This document shows, in pieces, positions 1 to 8,522 of a stretch of DNA of 64,000 nucleotides. The notes under the pieces are model-generated. The model worked only from the letters and a program-made list of their open reading frames with translations. It had not been told where the DNA came from and ran no database searches. The DNA is from Kocuria flava (GTDB lineage: Bacteria; Actinomycetota; Actinomycetes; Actinomycetales; Micrococcaceae): contig NZ_CP013254.1 in the NCBI RefSeq assembly GCF_001482365.1, positions 248,001 to 312,000 of the forward strand, given 5' to 3'. A program made the position numbers and the translations under genes. Numbering within the stretch: position 1 is the first letter of the stretch; the number at the start of each line of letters is the position of its first letter.

Positions 1-142
1 GGGGTCATCCCCTTACGGGTCGAGCCGGGCAGGCATCGGTGTATCCGCTCTCCGACTCTACTCGCGAGCCCCCTCCCCCAGCTGCGCAGTGTCTCACAAC
101 ACAGATATCTCGCATCCCTCGAGGATGCAAGACGGGGTCAGT

Positions 143-376
143 TCAGAGCCCCGTGGCGTCCTGGCCGCGGACTATGTCCAAGCTGGCTTCCCGTGCCCAG
201 GCGTTCCACTGCTCGGCCGCGCGGACCGCGTCCTCCCGGCGCCAGTAGAAACCATCCAGGGACAGGACGACTTCCCACCCGCCGGTGCCCTCGGCGTTCG
301 GCTGGGTCTGGACCGCCCGCAACGTATGCGGGATCGATCCCCTGGCAAGGAAATTGGCGGCAGCGTCGGAGCTCAT
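143..376 (-). CDS. Small hypothetical protein (77 aa)
   Basis: I do not recognise this protein. The frame is open further upstream, but I chose the ATG at 374-376 because the protein from there looks soluble and well composed, while the upstream extension is rich in Arg, Gly and His as out-of-frame DNA is. The middle part (WEVVLSLDGFYWRRED) reads like a small alpha/beta fold, followed by an amphipathic helix rich in Ala, Trp and Glu. There are no membrane segments or cysteine motifs. It stands alone at the gene-poor accessory edge, so it may be part of a mobile or plasmid-like remnant. It could also be a chance frame. Confidence 0.4.
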   Translation of the reverse strand: MSSDAAANFLARGSIPHTLRAVQTQPNAEGTGGWEVVLSLDGFYWRREDAVRAAEQWNAWAREASLDIVRGQDATGL

Positions 377-689
377 GATTCCACCGTAGGGCAGGTCACC
401 AGACGCACGAGGATCGGGACGACCATGACCTCTGTGCTGGTCCGCTACCGTGTGCCGGCAGGTTGAACGCTCCCAACCGTCAGTGACAGTCGAGTCTTGC
501 AACTTAAACGGCTTGTAACCCTTGGCATGCGGAGCGGCCTGACGTCACATTGCTCAGCTTGCTTCTAGAATTATCAACCCTGCGCCTACCCTGGTAAATC
601 ACCACGGGGCCCCGGTCTGCCGGCACTGCCCTGCCCTGCCCCAAGTCGGCGCCGCGAGACCATCCCTCACCTGCGAACAGGAACAACAC

Positions 690-1112
690 ATGACGACCTC
701 TGCACCTGGAGCCCTGGCCGTCGAGTTGCACCCGGCCTCTCCCACCCAGTGGGCCGCCATCTACTACCCCATGGTGGTCACCCCCGTGGGCCGTTGGGCC
801 GAGGTGACCTGGGAGCTGCACCAGCACCTGATGACCACCACGTCCGCCCCACGGGAGCCGGCACGGTGGCTGGAGGCGTGCAGCTCCGATCCCGATCACC
901 CCTGCTACGCCGGGCACCAGGAGTGGGCCACCGAACTGGCCGCCGGCTATGCAGCCGCACGGGCCGTCCACGACACCGAGGTCACCGAGGAACCCCTCTC
1001 GGACCAGGAGACGCAGTTGCTGCGCGAGGACACGCTCGTCGTCCCGGCCGGACAGCTCTCGGAGTGGGTGCTCGACGACCTCAAGGACGAGACCTCGAGC
1101 ATCGGCGGCTGA
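690..1112 (+). CDS. Hypothetical protein (140 aa)
   Basis: I do not recognise the family. The protein is acidic and soluble, with aromatic-rich N-terminal strands (WAAIYYPMVV, GRWAEVTWELHQHL), a segment with two cysteines (EACSSDPDHPC) and an acidic C-terminal part. The amino-acid mix and codon use fit a real gene better than the overlapping frames do. The ATG is preceded by a weak purine-rich stretch (caggaaca). It lies between another small hypothetical gene and a resolvase, so a role in an integrated element is possible but not shown. Confidence 0.5.
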   Translation: MTTSAPGALAVELHPASPTQWAAIYYPMVVTPVGRWAEVTWELHQHLMTTTSAPREPARWLEACSSDPDHPCYAGHQEWATELAAGYAAARAVHDTEVTEEPLSDQETQLLREDTLVVPAGQLSEWVLDDLKDETSSIGG

Positions 1113-2011
1113 CCCCGCGCACGGGCCACCCCTTCCCGCCGCGCCCGACCACCCCGACCCCTTCTATTCACAAGCGCACATTGTTGTTTCAGGTTGTGAA
1201 CGCGAACACAGCCCCGACATTGCCGCACGCGACGGGAGCGAGCATCCTGGCTTACCAGGGGGACAGGCGATCTGCATCAGACCATCCTCCAGCTTCGGCC
1301 GTGTTGACCGGGCGCACCGTGGTTCCGGGGGGATCCATGGTGCGAGCCAGATCATGGTCCGCGACGAAGCAGCACGGGGCGGGATGGCCGGGGGGCCACC
1401 CCGCCCCTGCCACATCTATCCACCATCTCGCAGCGACGGCAGGCGCATCCGCCCCCAGAAGACGTCGCTCAGCCCAGCCCCCGACTGACGAGCCATCCCC
1501 TCGGTCGGGCGGCGCCCTTGTGAGCGACGTTGATCCCAGGGCAACCATCGTCATCGACGCCACCCCCTGGACTCACTCGGTCATACGCGTCCACCACGGC
1601 ACGAAACCTCTCGTCAGCGGCCCCTACGGTGTTTCACACTGGTGCTGTGGCGGAAAGGCATCTCCCACACAGAAAGCCGGACACCATCCCATGTCCGGCT
1701 TTCTGCTTTCCCAGCACAGCGAGGGATTCTCCGCCCAGGAGCAGGACCCGGCCCTGCCCTTGACCCATCAGCTCTCCCACCCGGTGGTCCTGCGTAGCAC
1801 CGCCACCGCAGCACCGGCAGCCCAACGCGCTGCTCACCCATGGTCCGAGGCGGTCGAGCAACCAATGCAGAAGCTCAAGACGTACGTCGAGAACACCGAC
1901 GTCGGTTCGGAGGGGATCATCGGCCACTAACGCCCATGACCGTAGGCAGAGCCCAGCCAGCTGGGGATACCCATCCGGCTGAGCCCTGACAGTCAGGGGT
2001 GTAATGAGGAG
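1113..2011. other. Gene-poor stretch between hypothetical gene and resolvase
   Basis: About 900 bases with no protein gene I can support. Several frames stay open because of the GC content, but their products are low-complexity mixes of Arg, Pro, His and Ser without recognisable domains. The only clear structure is a strong hairpin at 1671-1704. The stretch looks less coding-like than the rest of the window, in keeping with an accessory edge or a decayed element. Confidence 0.5.
1671..1704. terminator. 13-bp perfect inverted repeat, terminator-like
   Basis: Perfect 13-bp arms (agaaagccggaca and its complement) around an 8-nt loop, ending in TTTCT and followed by GCTTTC. This is the best intrinsic-terminator shape in the first 2 kb. 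No recognisable gene or RNA lies directly upstream, so it may have belonged to a lost gene or an unrecognised small RNA. Confidence 0.6.
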
Positions 2012-2644
2012 TCAGCCTGCCGGACCAGGGTCGGCTTCGGCGGCGGTGACCGGCCCGGCGGTCACCGACTCCGGAGGCCTCGGCGGCAGGTGGCGGTAGA
2101 GGGTGGTGCGGGTGATGCCAGTCTTGGCCACGATCTCCGCCATGGTGTGCCCGCTGGCGCGCAGATGGGCTGCGTAGGCCAGCTTGTCCGGATCCACCAC
2201 CGAAGGCCGCCCGATCCGCCGGCCCTTGGCCGTGGCCACCGACCGGGCATGGGCGGCGCGCTCGAGGGTGTAGGTACGCTCCATCTGCCCGAACAACGCC
2301 AGCAGCACCACCGCCAGCTGCGCCATCGGATCATTCGGGTTAGTGGAGTCCACCTTGATCGGATCCGCCAGGTTGCGCACCCCCACTCCCCGCTCGGCGA
2401 GGTCATGGATCAGGTTCAGGGTGTCGCGCACGGTACGTCCGAGCCGGTCCAGAGTGTGCACCACGATCACGTCGCCCTGGCGGGCGTAGGCCAGCGCCGC
2501 GGCCAGACCGGGACGGTCAGTGGTGGCCCCAGACTTTTTGTCCACATAGATCCGCTCCGGCGCGATCCCGACCTGCCGAAGAGCATCGATCTGCCGGTCG
2601 AGGTCCTGTTTAGCCGTCGAGACCCGCGCGTAGCCCAATTCCAT
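2012..2644 (-). CDS. Serine recombinase, Tn3 resolvase/invertase family
   Basis: Site-specific serine recombinase of the small resolvase/invertase type (210 aa; the family is usually 180-210). The N-terminal catalytic domain starts with YARVSTAKQ, with the nucleophile Ser at residue 9, and carries the family signature LDRLGRTVRD near residue 85. The long E-helix region (FGQMERTYTLERAAHAR) leads to a C-terminal helix-turn-helix (TMAEIVAKTGITRTTLYRHL, about residues 167-186). Such enzymes resolve cointegrates or invert segments at paired sites next to their own gene. No transposase is visible beside it, so this is either a plasmid/transposon remnant or a stand-alone resolvase. The start ATG fits the family N-terminus exactly. 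Confidence 0.9.
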   Translation of the reverse strand: MELGYARVSTAKQDLDRQIDALRQVGIAPERIYVDKKSGATTDRPGLAAALAYARQGDVIVVHTLDRLGRTVRDTLNLIHDLAERGVGVRNLADPIKVDSTNPNDPMAQLAVVLLALFGQMERTYTLERAAHARSVATAKGRRIGRPSVVDPDKLAYAAHLRASGHTMAEIVAKTGITRTTLYRHLPPRPPESVTAGPVTAAEADPGPAG

Positions 2645-3002
2645 GCCGCTAGCGTACCGGAAGTCGTTACCGTACGTCTGAAACGGAACTCTTTTATGGG
2701 CCTAGCTTTTGGGACCTCAATGACTATACATAATGCTCGTGAATGGACCTCGCCGCCGACCGTCCCACTACCAAGGAAGTGGGACGGTCACTTCGAGTCC
2801 GACGAGACGTCTCGCATCCCATCGCTTGAACCACAGCGAGCGCACTCCACCCACCGGCACTCCGACATCGGCCGCCCGTCCCGTCCTGCCCCGGACTCTC
2901 TCCCGTCCCCCCACCGGGAAGTCGGCAGCCCCCGCACCGCCGGCGGGAACACCGGTCCCGTCCTCCCTGGAGGAGGACGGGACCGGGACCTACCATGACG
3001 AC
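2645..3002. other. Intergenic region upstream of resolvase and SRPBCC gene
   Basis: No gene is supported here. The part next to the resolvase is AT-richer than the surroundings and contains an imperfect dyad (cgtac at 2653-2657, gtacg at 2672-2676), which could be a resolvase-binding subsite. The part next to the SRPBCC gene carries a strong hairpin (2952-2986). Confidence 0.4.
2952..2986. repeat. 15-bp perfect inverted repeat upstream of SRPBCC gene
   Basis: Arms 2952-2966 and 2972-2986 are perfect complements around a 5-nt loop. The structure ends 16 nt before the chosen start codon at 3003. It has no following T-run, so it is either a terminator for leftward or upstream transcription or a 5'-UTR hairpin. 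Confidence 0.5.
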
Positions 3003-3497
3003 ATGGCCCGCACGGACACCGCCGCACGAGTGGTCCCCGCCTCCCCCGAACGGGTCTACGCCGCCCTGATCGATCCAGACGCGCTCACGAGCTGGCTGCC
3101 ACCGGAGGGAATGACGGCCCGTTTCGACCACTTCGACGCCCGCCCGGGCGGGTCCTATCGCATGATCCTCACCTACGACGACGCCTCCGGCGCCCCGGGC
3201 AAGACCACCGCCGCGTCCGACGTCGTGGAGGCCCGCTTCGTGGAGCTCGTCCCCGGCGTGCGCGTCGTGCAGGCCGGGGACTTCGTCTCCGACGACCCGG
3301 CCTACGCCGGCTCCATGACCATGACGTGGGAGCTCACCCCGGTCGAGGGCGGCACCCGCGTGGAGGTCCGCGCAGAGAACGTCCCCGACGGGATCTCCGC
3401 GGAGGACCACGCCGCCGGGCTCGCCTCGTCGCTGGCGAACCTGGCGGCCCACGTGCGGTCCGCGGCCGGACACGACGGCGGCCCCGCGGCCCCCTAG
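3003..3497 (+). CDS. SRPBCC/AHSA1 family protein
   Basis: Small (164 aa) START-like helix-grip protein of the activator-of-Hsp90-ATPase-1 homologous (AHSA1) group. The N-terminus has the family pattern of a strand followed by PERVYAALIDPDALTSWLPP. FDHFDARPGGSYRM and TMTWELTPVEGGTRVEVRAENVP then form the central sheet, and a final helix covers the pocket. These proteins bind hydrophobic ligands; the ligand here is unknown. The ATG at 3003 fits the domain start; the frame is open further upstream, but that part is Pro/Arg-rich and unlike the family. It is monocistronic, with a hairpin just upstream. Confidence 0.85.
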   Translation: MARTDTAARVVPASPERVYAALIDPDALTSWLPPEGMTARFDHFDARPGGSYRMILTYDDASGAPGKTTAASDVVEARFVELVPGVRVVQAGDFVSDDPAYAGSMTMTWELTPVEGGTRVEVRAENVPDGISAEDHAAGLASSLANLAAHVRSAAGHDGGPAAP

Positions 3498-3659
3498 CCG
3501 ACGCCGTTCGACCCCTGGGTCGTGTGCGCACCGGCGCGGCCCGCACCGGCGTCGACGGCGGCGCGGCGGTGCCCGTCGCCGGCGCCCGCCACTACACTCG
3601 GCCGCAGGGCCGCCCGCACGGACCGGGCAGCCGCGGACCGCCCCGAGGAGCGCCGACCG

Positions 3660-4088
3660 ATGACCGACCCCCGTGCGAACGACGCCGGACCGAAGCTGCT
3701 CGCCGGCGGGAACCCGCAGATCCCCAAGGGCGAGGGCGAGGCCCCGGTGCGGGCCTACATCGCCGCGATGCCCGGCTGGAAGCGGGCGGTCGGGCAGCGC
3801 CTCGACGAGCTGGTCACCGAGACGGTCCCCGGCGTGCACAAGGCCGTGAAGTGGAACCAGCCGTTCTACGGCCACGAGGGCGAGGGCTGGTTCCTGGCCT
3901 TCCGCTGCTACACGAGGTACGTGCAGGTGCAGTTCTTCCGGGGCTCCTCGCTGGACCCGGTCCCGCCGAAGGCCTCGAAGCACCCGGAGGTGCGCTACCT
4001 CGACCTCCACGAGGACGACGAGCCGGACGAGGCGCAGCTGCGCTCCTGGATCGGGCAGGCCGCCCGCCTGCCCGGCGAGCGGATGTGA
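3660..4088 (+). CDS. DUF1801 domain protein
   Basis: 142-aa protein of the DUF1801 (YdhG-like) group, marked by VRAYIAAMPGWKR near the N-terminus, then VHKAVKWNQPFYGHEGEGWFLAF and a phosphate- or heme-pocket-like central sheet. A short C-terminal helix (SWIGQAARLPGERM) ends it. The family is soluble and without a firm function. The ATG at 3660 matches the usual domain start. It lies just upstream of the phenylacetate cluster, but its promoter region is separate and I see no reason to link it to that pathway. Confidence 0.8.
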   Translation: MTDPRANDAGPKLLAGGNPQIPKGEGEAPVRAYIAAMPGWKRAVGQRLDELVTETVPGVHKAVKWNQPFYGHEGEGWFLAFRCYTRYVQVQFFRGSSLDPVPPKASKHPEVRYLDLHEDDEPDEAQLRSWIGQAARLPGERM

Positions 4089-4163
4089 GCGGACGGCGGC
4101 CGCCGGGAGCCCGGCAGGGCGCCGTCGTCTGTTGACCCCGCGCGCGCGGACGTGGGATTGTTA

Positions 4164-4177
4164 GTCGAACGTTCGGT
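4164..4177. promoter_or_regulatory. PaaR-type operator upstream of thiolase-paaF-paaH
   Basis: gtcgaacgttcggt, with a perfect 10-bp core palindrome (cgaacgttcg). It follows a plausible promoter (TTGACC at 4132-4137, 18-nt spacer, GATTGT at 4156-4161) by two bases. The pattern ACCGnnCGnnCGGT recurs at the other three paa promoters. Confidence 0.7.
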
Positions 4178-4237
4178 CGGTTATTGCTGGGCACCGTCGC
4201 CCGCGCCGGCCTCTCCCGACGCGACAGGAGCTCTCCC

Positions 4238-5447
4238 ATGTCCTCAGCCCCTCAGGCCTTCCTCGTCGGCGGCGCCCGCACCCCCGTGGGCCGGTACGGC
4301 GGCGCGCTCTCGAGCGTGCGCCCGGACGACCTCGCCGCCCTGGTCGTCAAGCAGGTGGTCACCGACGCCGGGATCGACCCGCACGACGTCGACGAGGTGA
4401 TCCTGGGCAACGCCAACGGCGCCGGCGAGGAGAACCGCAACGTCGCCCGCATGGCCTGGCTGCTGTCCGGCTTCCCCGACACCGTCCCGGGCATGACCGT
4501 CAACCGCCTGTGCGCCTCGGGGCTGTCGGCGATCACCATGGCCTCGCAGATGATCAAGGCCGGGGCGGCGGACATCGTCGTCGCCGGTGGCGTGGAGTCG
4601 ATGTCCCGGGCACCGTGGGTCATGGAGAAGCCGGCCACCGCGTTCGCCAAGCCCGGGGAGGTCTTCGACACCTCGATCGGCTGGCGCTTCACGAACCCCG
4701 AGTTCAAGAAGCACGACAAGATGACCTACTCGATGCCCGAGACGGCCGAGGAGGTCGCCGCCGTGGACGGCATCACCCGCGAGGACGCCGACGCCTTCGC
4801 CGTGGCCTCCCACGAGAAGGCGATCGCCGCGATCGACGCCGGGCACTTCGCCGACGAGATCGTCCCGGTCACGGTCAGGGGCCGCAAGGGCGCCGAGACC
4901 GTCGTGGACACCGACGAGGGCCCCCGCCCCGGCACCACCGCCGAGGTGCTCGCCAAGCTGCGCCCGGTCGTGAAGACCGACGGCGTCGTCACCGCCGGCA
5001 ACTCCTCCTCCCTCAACGACGGCGCCTCGGCGATCCTCGTCGTCTCGGAGCGGGCAGCCGAGAAGTACGGCCTGACGCGCCCGGGCGCGCGTCGTCGACG
5101 GCGCCTCGGCCGGGGTGCCCCCGCACATCATGGGCATCGGGCCGGTCCCCGCGACCCAGAAGGTGCTCGAGCGCACCGGCTGGTCGATCGGCGACCTCGG
5201 CGCCGTCGAGCTCAACGAGGCCTTCGCGACCCAGTCCCTGGCGTGCATCCGCCGCCTCGACCTCGACCCGGGCATCGTCAACAACGACGGCGGGGCGATC
5301 GCGCTCGGCCACCCCCTGGGCTCCTCCGGGTCGCGGCTGGTCGTGACCCTGCTCGGGCGCATGGAGCGCGAGGGCGCCACCAGGGGCCTGGCCACCATGT
5401 GCGTGGGCGTGGGCCAGGGCTCCGCGATGCTCGTGGAGACCCTCTGA
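4238..5447 (+). pseudogene. Acetyl-CoA acyltransferase / 3-oxoadipyl-CoA thiolase, frameshifted
   Basis: Thiolase of the PcaF/PaaJ type, which cleaves 3-oxoadipyl-CoA with CoA in the last steps of phenylacetate degradation. The first part has the nucleophile Cys at about residue 92 (NRLCASGLSAITM). The second part carries [15 protein letters not shown] and [10 protein letters not shown], so all catalytic elements are present. Near 5075-5090 the frame breaks: the first frame reads into Arg-rich nonsense, and the correct sequence ([17 protein letters not shown]) continues in the next frame. One extra base in the cccggg run explains it. This could be a real mutation or a sequencing error. The start is the ATG after acaggag. 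The stop overlaps the paaF start (TGATG). Confidence 0.85.
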
Positions 5448-6235
5448 TGGCGCCCGCGCCGACCGGGGAGTTCACGGCCCTGCGGCTCGAGGAGCGCGAG
5501 GACCGCCTGCACGTGGTCCTCGACCGCCCCGCGGTGCGCAACGCGATCGACGCGACCATGGTCGAGGAGCTGCACGCGGTGTGCGACCACCTCGAGCGCC
5601 ACCCGAAGATCCTGATCCTCTCCGGCACCGAGGTGAACGGGAAGGGCATCTTCGCCTCCGGGGCGGACATCGCCCAGCTGCGCGAGCGCCGCCGCGACGA
5701 CGCCCTGGCCGGGATCAACTCCCAGATCTTCGACCGCATCCACCGGCTGCCCCTGCCGGTGATCGCCGCGATCGACGGCTACGCCCTCGGCGGCGGCGCC
5801 GAGCTGGCCTACGCGGCCGACTTCCGCCTCGCGACCCCGCACCTGAGGATCGGCCAGCCCGAGACGAACCTGGGCATCATCGCCGCCGCCGGCGGGCTGT
5901 GGCGGCTCAAGGAGCTCGTGGGTGAGCCGCTGGCCCTGGAGATCCTGCTGGCCGGGCGGATCCTCGACGCCCAGGAGGCCCTGGCGGCCCGCCTGGTCAC
6001 CGAGCTGCACGAGCCGGCCGAGCTGGTCGGCGCCGCCCACGCGCTCGCCGACCGGATCGCCGCCCAGGACCCCCTGGCCGTGCGCATCACCAAGCGGGTC
6101 TTCGCCATGCCGCGCGAGGCCCACCCGCACGTCGACGAGCTGGCCCAGGCCGTGCTCTTCGAGTCGCAGGCGAAGTTCGACCGGATGCAGGCGTTCCTGG
6201 ACCGGAAGCAGAAGAAGCAGGAGCAGCACGGATGA
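5447..6235 (+). CDS. paaF: Enoyl-CoA hydratase, PaaF-like
   Basis: Crotonase-family hydratase (262 aa) expected to hydrate 2,3-dehydroadipyl-CoA to 3-hydroxyadipyl-CoA in phenylacetate catabolism. Visible are the oxyanion-hole segments (FASGADIAQLRE near residue 69, YALGGGAELAYAADF near 112) and both catalytic glutamates, at about 119 and 139 (GQPETNLGII). The usual C-terminal helix cluster is complete. The ATG overlaps the upstream thiolase stop, and its own stop overlaps the paaH ATG, so the three genes are translationally coupled under the PaaR-type box at 4164. The pathway step is inferred from the neighbours. Confidence 0.85.
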   Translation: MAPAPTGEFTALRLEEREDRLHVVLDRPAVRNAIDATMVEELHAVCDHLERHPKILILSGTEVNGKGIFASGADIAQLRERRRDDALAGINSQIFDRIHRLPLPVIAAIDGYALGGGAELAYAADFRLATPHLRIGQPETNLGIIAAAGGLWRLKELVGEPLALEILLAGRILDAQEALAARLVTELHEPAELVGAAHALADRIAAQDPLAVRITKRVFAMPREAHPHVDELAQAVLFESQAKFDRMQAFLDRKQKKQEQHG

Positions 6236-7102
6236 CCGAGAAGCACGAACGCACCGTCCCCGCCGTCGTCGGCGTCCTGGGCGGGGGCCGCATGGGCGCC
6301 GGGATCGCCCACGCCTTCCTCCTCGCCGGGGCGGAGGTGACCGTCGTCGAGTGCGACGCCCAGGCCGCCGAGGCGGCGAAGGAGCGCATCGAGCGCGACC
6401 TGCGCGAAGTCGCTCGAGCGCGGGGCGATCGACGGCAACCTCGACGCGTGGGCCGAGAACCTCACCGTCTCCCTCGACCACGCCGACTTCGCCCCGGCCG
6501 GGCTCGTCGTCGAGGCCGTGCCCGAGTCCTGGGACCTGAAGGTCGCAGCACTGCAGGAGACCGAGCGGCACCTGGGCGAGGACGCGTGGCTGGCGACCAA
6601 CACCTCCTCGCTGTCCGTGGACGGGCTCGCCGAGCAGCTGGCCCGCCCCGAGCGCTTCTGCGGCCTGCACTTCTTCAACCCCGTGCCGGCCTCGAAGCTC
6701 GTGGAGGTCGTGCTCTCGAAGCACACCGGGGAGCAGCTGCGGACGCTGTCCGTGCAGTGGGTCGAGGGCCTCGGCAAGACCCCGGTGGTCGTCAACGACG
6801 CCCCCGGCTTCGCCTCCTCCCGCCTGGGCGTGGCGATCGCCCTCGAGGCCATCCGCATGGTCGAAGAGGGCGTGGCCTCCCCCGAGGACATCGACAACGC
6901 CATGGTGCTGGGCTACAAGTTCCCCGTCGGCCCGCTGGCGCTGACCGACATCGTGGGCCTGGACGTGCGCCTGGGCATCGCCGAGTACCTCGCCTCCGAG
7001 CTCGGGCCCCGCTTCGAGCCCCCGCAGCTGATGCGCGAGATGGTCGCCCGCGGCGAGCTGGGCCGCAAGAGCGGCAAGGGCTTCTTCGACTACGAGCAGT
7101 AG
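6232..7102 (+). pseudogene. paaH: 3-hydroxyacyl-CoA dehydrogenase (PaaH), frameshifted
   Basis: NAD-dependent 3-hydroxyacyl-CoA dehydrogenase that would oxidise 3-hydroxyadipyl-CoA. The N-terminal Rossmann motif (VLGGGRMGAGIAHAFLLAG) is in the first frame. The catalytic region (NTSSLSVDGLA, FCGLHFFNPVP with the active His, VNDAPGFASSRLG) and the C-terminal domain are in another frame. The break is near 6405-6415: the expected REKSLERGAIDGNLDAW is obtained if two bases are restored in cgcgaagtcg. With the frame repaired the length (about 290 aa) is normal for the family. It is the second frameshift in this three-gene operon. The ATG overlaps the paaF stop. Confidence 0.85.
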
Positions 7103-7114
7103 GCCCGTCCGCAC

Positions 7115-7160
7115 CGGCCGCAGGGCCCCGGTCCCGCGCGGGACCGGGGCCCTGCGGCCG
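7115..7160. terminator. 22-bp inverted repeat after paaH
   Basis: Arms 7115-7136 and 7139-7160 are perfect complements and form a very strong GC hairpin just after the paaH stop. It lacks a U-tract, as is common for terminators in high-GC actinobacteria. Confidence 0.75.
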
Positions 7161-7307
7161 ATCGGGAGCCCGTGCCGGCCGTGCGGCCTCCCCCGGCGGC
7201 CGGGACCCGCCCCGTCCGCGACAGGCGCACCGCCCGCCGCCCCGCGACAGCCCGGGGCCTGCGCGCCCCGGGCGGCCGTGGGGCACTCCGTCGTCGGACC
7301 GGGGGCC

Positions 7308-7313
7308 TACGGT
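7308..7313 (+). promoter_or_regulatory. -10 box TACGGT, leaderless start
   Basis: TACGGT lies exactly 6 nt before the phosphatase ATG, which would put the transcription start at the A of ATG. The same geometry recurs at eight or more genes in this window. Confidence 0.5.
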
Positions 7314-7319
7314 GGGGCC

Positions 7320-8036
7320 ATGGACGATCGACCGGGGCCCCCCGCGGGCTGGGACGGGGCGCTCAACGCCCGGCGGCTGGCCGGGGACGTGTGGCGGATG
7401 GGCCGCTCCGAGCGGCTGACCCCTGCCGGCTGGCGCGCGGCCGCGGCCGCGGGCGTGCGCACCGTGGTGGACCTGCGCAACGGGGACGAGCGGCGGCGCC
7501 GGCCGGAGGACCCCGTGGACGAGCCGGCCGCCCGCGCCGGGATCACCGTGCTGCACCGGCCCACCGAGGACCCGGCCCACCCCGAGTTCTCCCTCGTGGG
7601 CACCCCCTACCTCAACCACCCGCGCGCCTACCCCGACTACCTGCGGCTGTTCCCCGGCCCGGTGGGGGCGGCCGTGCGGGCGGTGGCCGCCGCCGAGGGC
7701 GCGGTCGTGGTCCACTGCTCCGCGGGCCGGGACCGCACGGGCCTGCTGGCGCTGCTCCTGCTGCGGCTCGCGGGGGCCTCCCCGGAGCGGATCCTCGCCG
7801 AGGACGAGGCCGCCGTGCGCGGGATCAACGCGTGGCACCGCGTCGCGCCGGTGCCGCACCCGGTCGAGCGCCACCACCCGCCGGAGCGGCTCGAGGCCGT
7901 GCTCGCCGACCGCAGGGCCGCCCTGGCCCCGCTCGCCCGGGGCCTCGACGCCGCGGCCTGGCTGCGCGCCGCCGGCCTCGGCGCCGGGGAGCTGACCGCC
8001 CTGCGCGAGCGGCTCAGCCGGCCGGGCGGTCCTTGA
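7320..8036 (+). CDS. Tyrosine/dual-specificity protein phosphatase
   Basis: 238-aa cytoplasmic phosphatase of the tyrosine-phosphatase-3 group (similar to MptpB-like and inositol phosphatases). The P-loop VVHCSAGRDRTG holds the nucleophile Cys at about 133 and the Arg six residues later. The N-terminal VRTVVDLRNGDERRRRPED is the typical family lead-in. The substrate, protein or phosphoinositide-like, cannot be told from sequence. The ATG at 7320 is preferred over an upstream GTG because a -10 box sits 6 nt ahead, giving a leaderless mRNA. The 3' end overlaps the convergent thioesterase gene by 23 nt. Confidence 0.85.
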   Translation: MDDRPGPPAGWDGALNARRLAGDVWRMGRSERLTPAGWRAAAAAGVRTVVDLRNGDERRRRPEDPVDEPAARAGITVLHRPTEDPAHPEFSLVGTPYLNHPRAYPDYLRLFPGPVGAAVRAVAAAEGAVVVHCSAGRDRTGLLALLLLRLAGASPERILAEDEAAVRGINAWHRVAPVPHPVERHHPPERLEAVLADRRAALAPLARGLDAAAWLRAAGLGAGELTALRERLSRPGGP

Positions 8037-8430
8037 GGAAGTTCGTGATCCGCACGGTGCACAGCCGGGTGCCGTCCTCGTGCTCGATGAGCACCTCGTG
8101 GCAGGTCAGGCTGCGGCCGAGCTGGATCGCCGTCGCCGTCGCCCGCACGGTGCCGTCGGTCGAGGACCGGTGGTGGGTCGCGTTGACGTCGACCCCCACC
8201 GCGACCTTGCCCATGGTCGAGGCGTGGATGACCGCCGCCCACGAGCCCACGGCCTCCCCGAGGGCGACCATCGCCCCGCCGTGGAGCAGGCCCAGCGACT
8301 GCCGGTTGCCGGCCACGGGCATCGTGGCCACCACCCGCTGCGCCGACTGCTCCAGGACGGTCACGCCCATCTTCTCGTCCAACTCGCCCAGCACGATCCG
8401 CCAGGGCTCGGGGGTCTCGGTCGCGGTCAT
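8014..8430 (-). CDS. PaaI-like hotdog-fold thioesterase
   Basis: 138-aa hotdog thioesterase (YdiI/PaaI group). LGLLHGGAMVALGEAVGSWAA near residue 46 is the HGG-containing catalytic helix, followed by VDVNATHHRSSTDGTVRATA. It probably hydrolyses acyl- or aroyl-CoA esters, possibly as a safety valve that frees CoA from dead-end phenylacetate intermediates. That role is inferred from its place next to paaZ. The ATG is preceded by gaggagctc. It is transcribed divergently from paaZ, and the PaaR-type box in the shared 165-bp region may affect both. It is distinct from the second thioesterase at 12921-13421. Confidence 0.85.
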   Translation of the reverse strand: MTATETPEPWRIVLGELDEKMGVTVLEQSAQRVVATMPVAGNRQSLGLLHGGAMVALGEAVGSWAAVIHASTMGKVAVGVDVNATHHRSSTDGTVRATATAIQLGRSLTCHEVLIEHEDGTRLCTVRITNFLKDRPAG

Positions 8431-8522
8431 GGAGCTCCTCGGTCGGGGGTCGGCGCCGGGTCCGCAGCCGCTGCCGGCTGCCGGTGGTCCCAGGATGTGA
8501 CGTGGGCTATCGTGGTCATAAT

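Noticed and set aside
1..26. Transposon terminal inverted repeat at the window start (ggggtcatcccc)
   Set aside because: It is a short local palindrome, and no matching inverted end was seen near the resolvase or elsewhere.
1600..1710. Possible tRNA or small RNA before the hairpin at 1671-1704
   Set aside because: No T-loop (GGTTCGAATCC-like) or cloverleaf arms could be built. Only the terminator is supported.
749..1930. Long plus-strand open frame of 393 codons
   Set aside because: It overlaps the better-supported gene at 690-1112 and its product is a low-complexity Arg/Gly/Pro/His mix with no domain, as expected for an out-of-frame reading of GC-rich DNA.
5075..5100. Programmed frameshift in the thiolase gene
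   Set aside because: There is no slippery heptamer or downstream structure of the usual kind, and the second break in paaH nearby favours mutation or sequencing error.
4244..7114. 956-codon minus-strand open frame opposite the thiolase-paaF-paaH genes
   Set aside because: It is the antisense of well-identified enzymes and shows repetitive Gly/Leu/Val/His composition. Stop codons are simply rare in this strand at this GC content.
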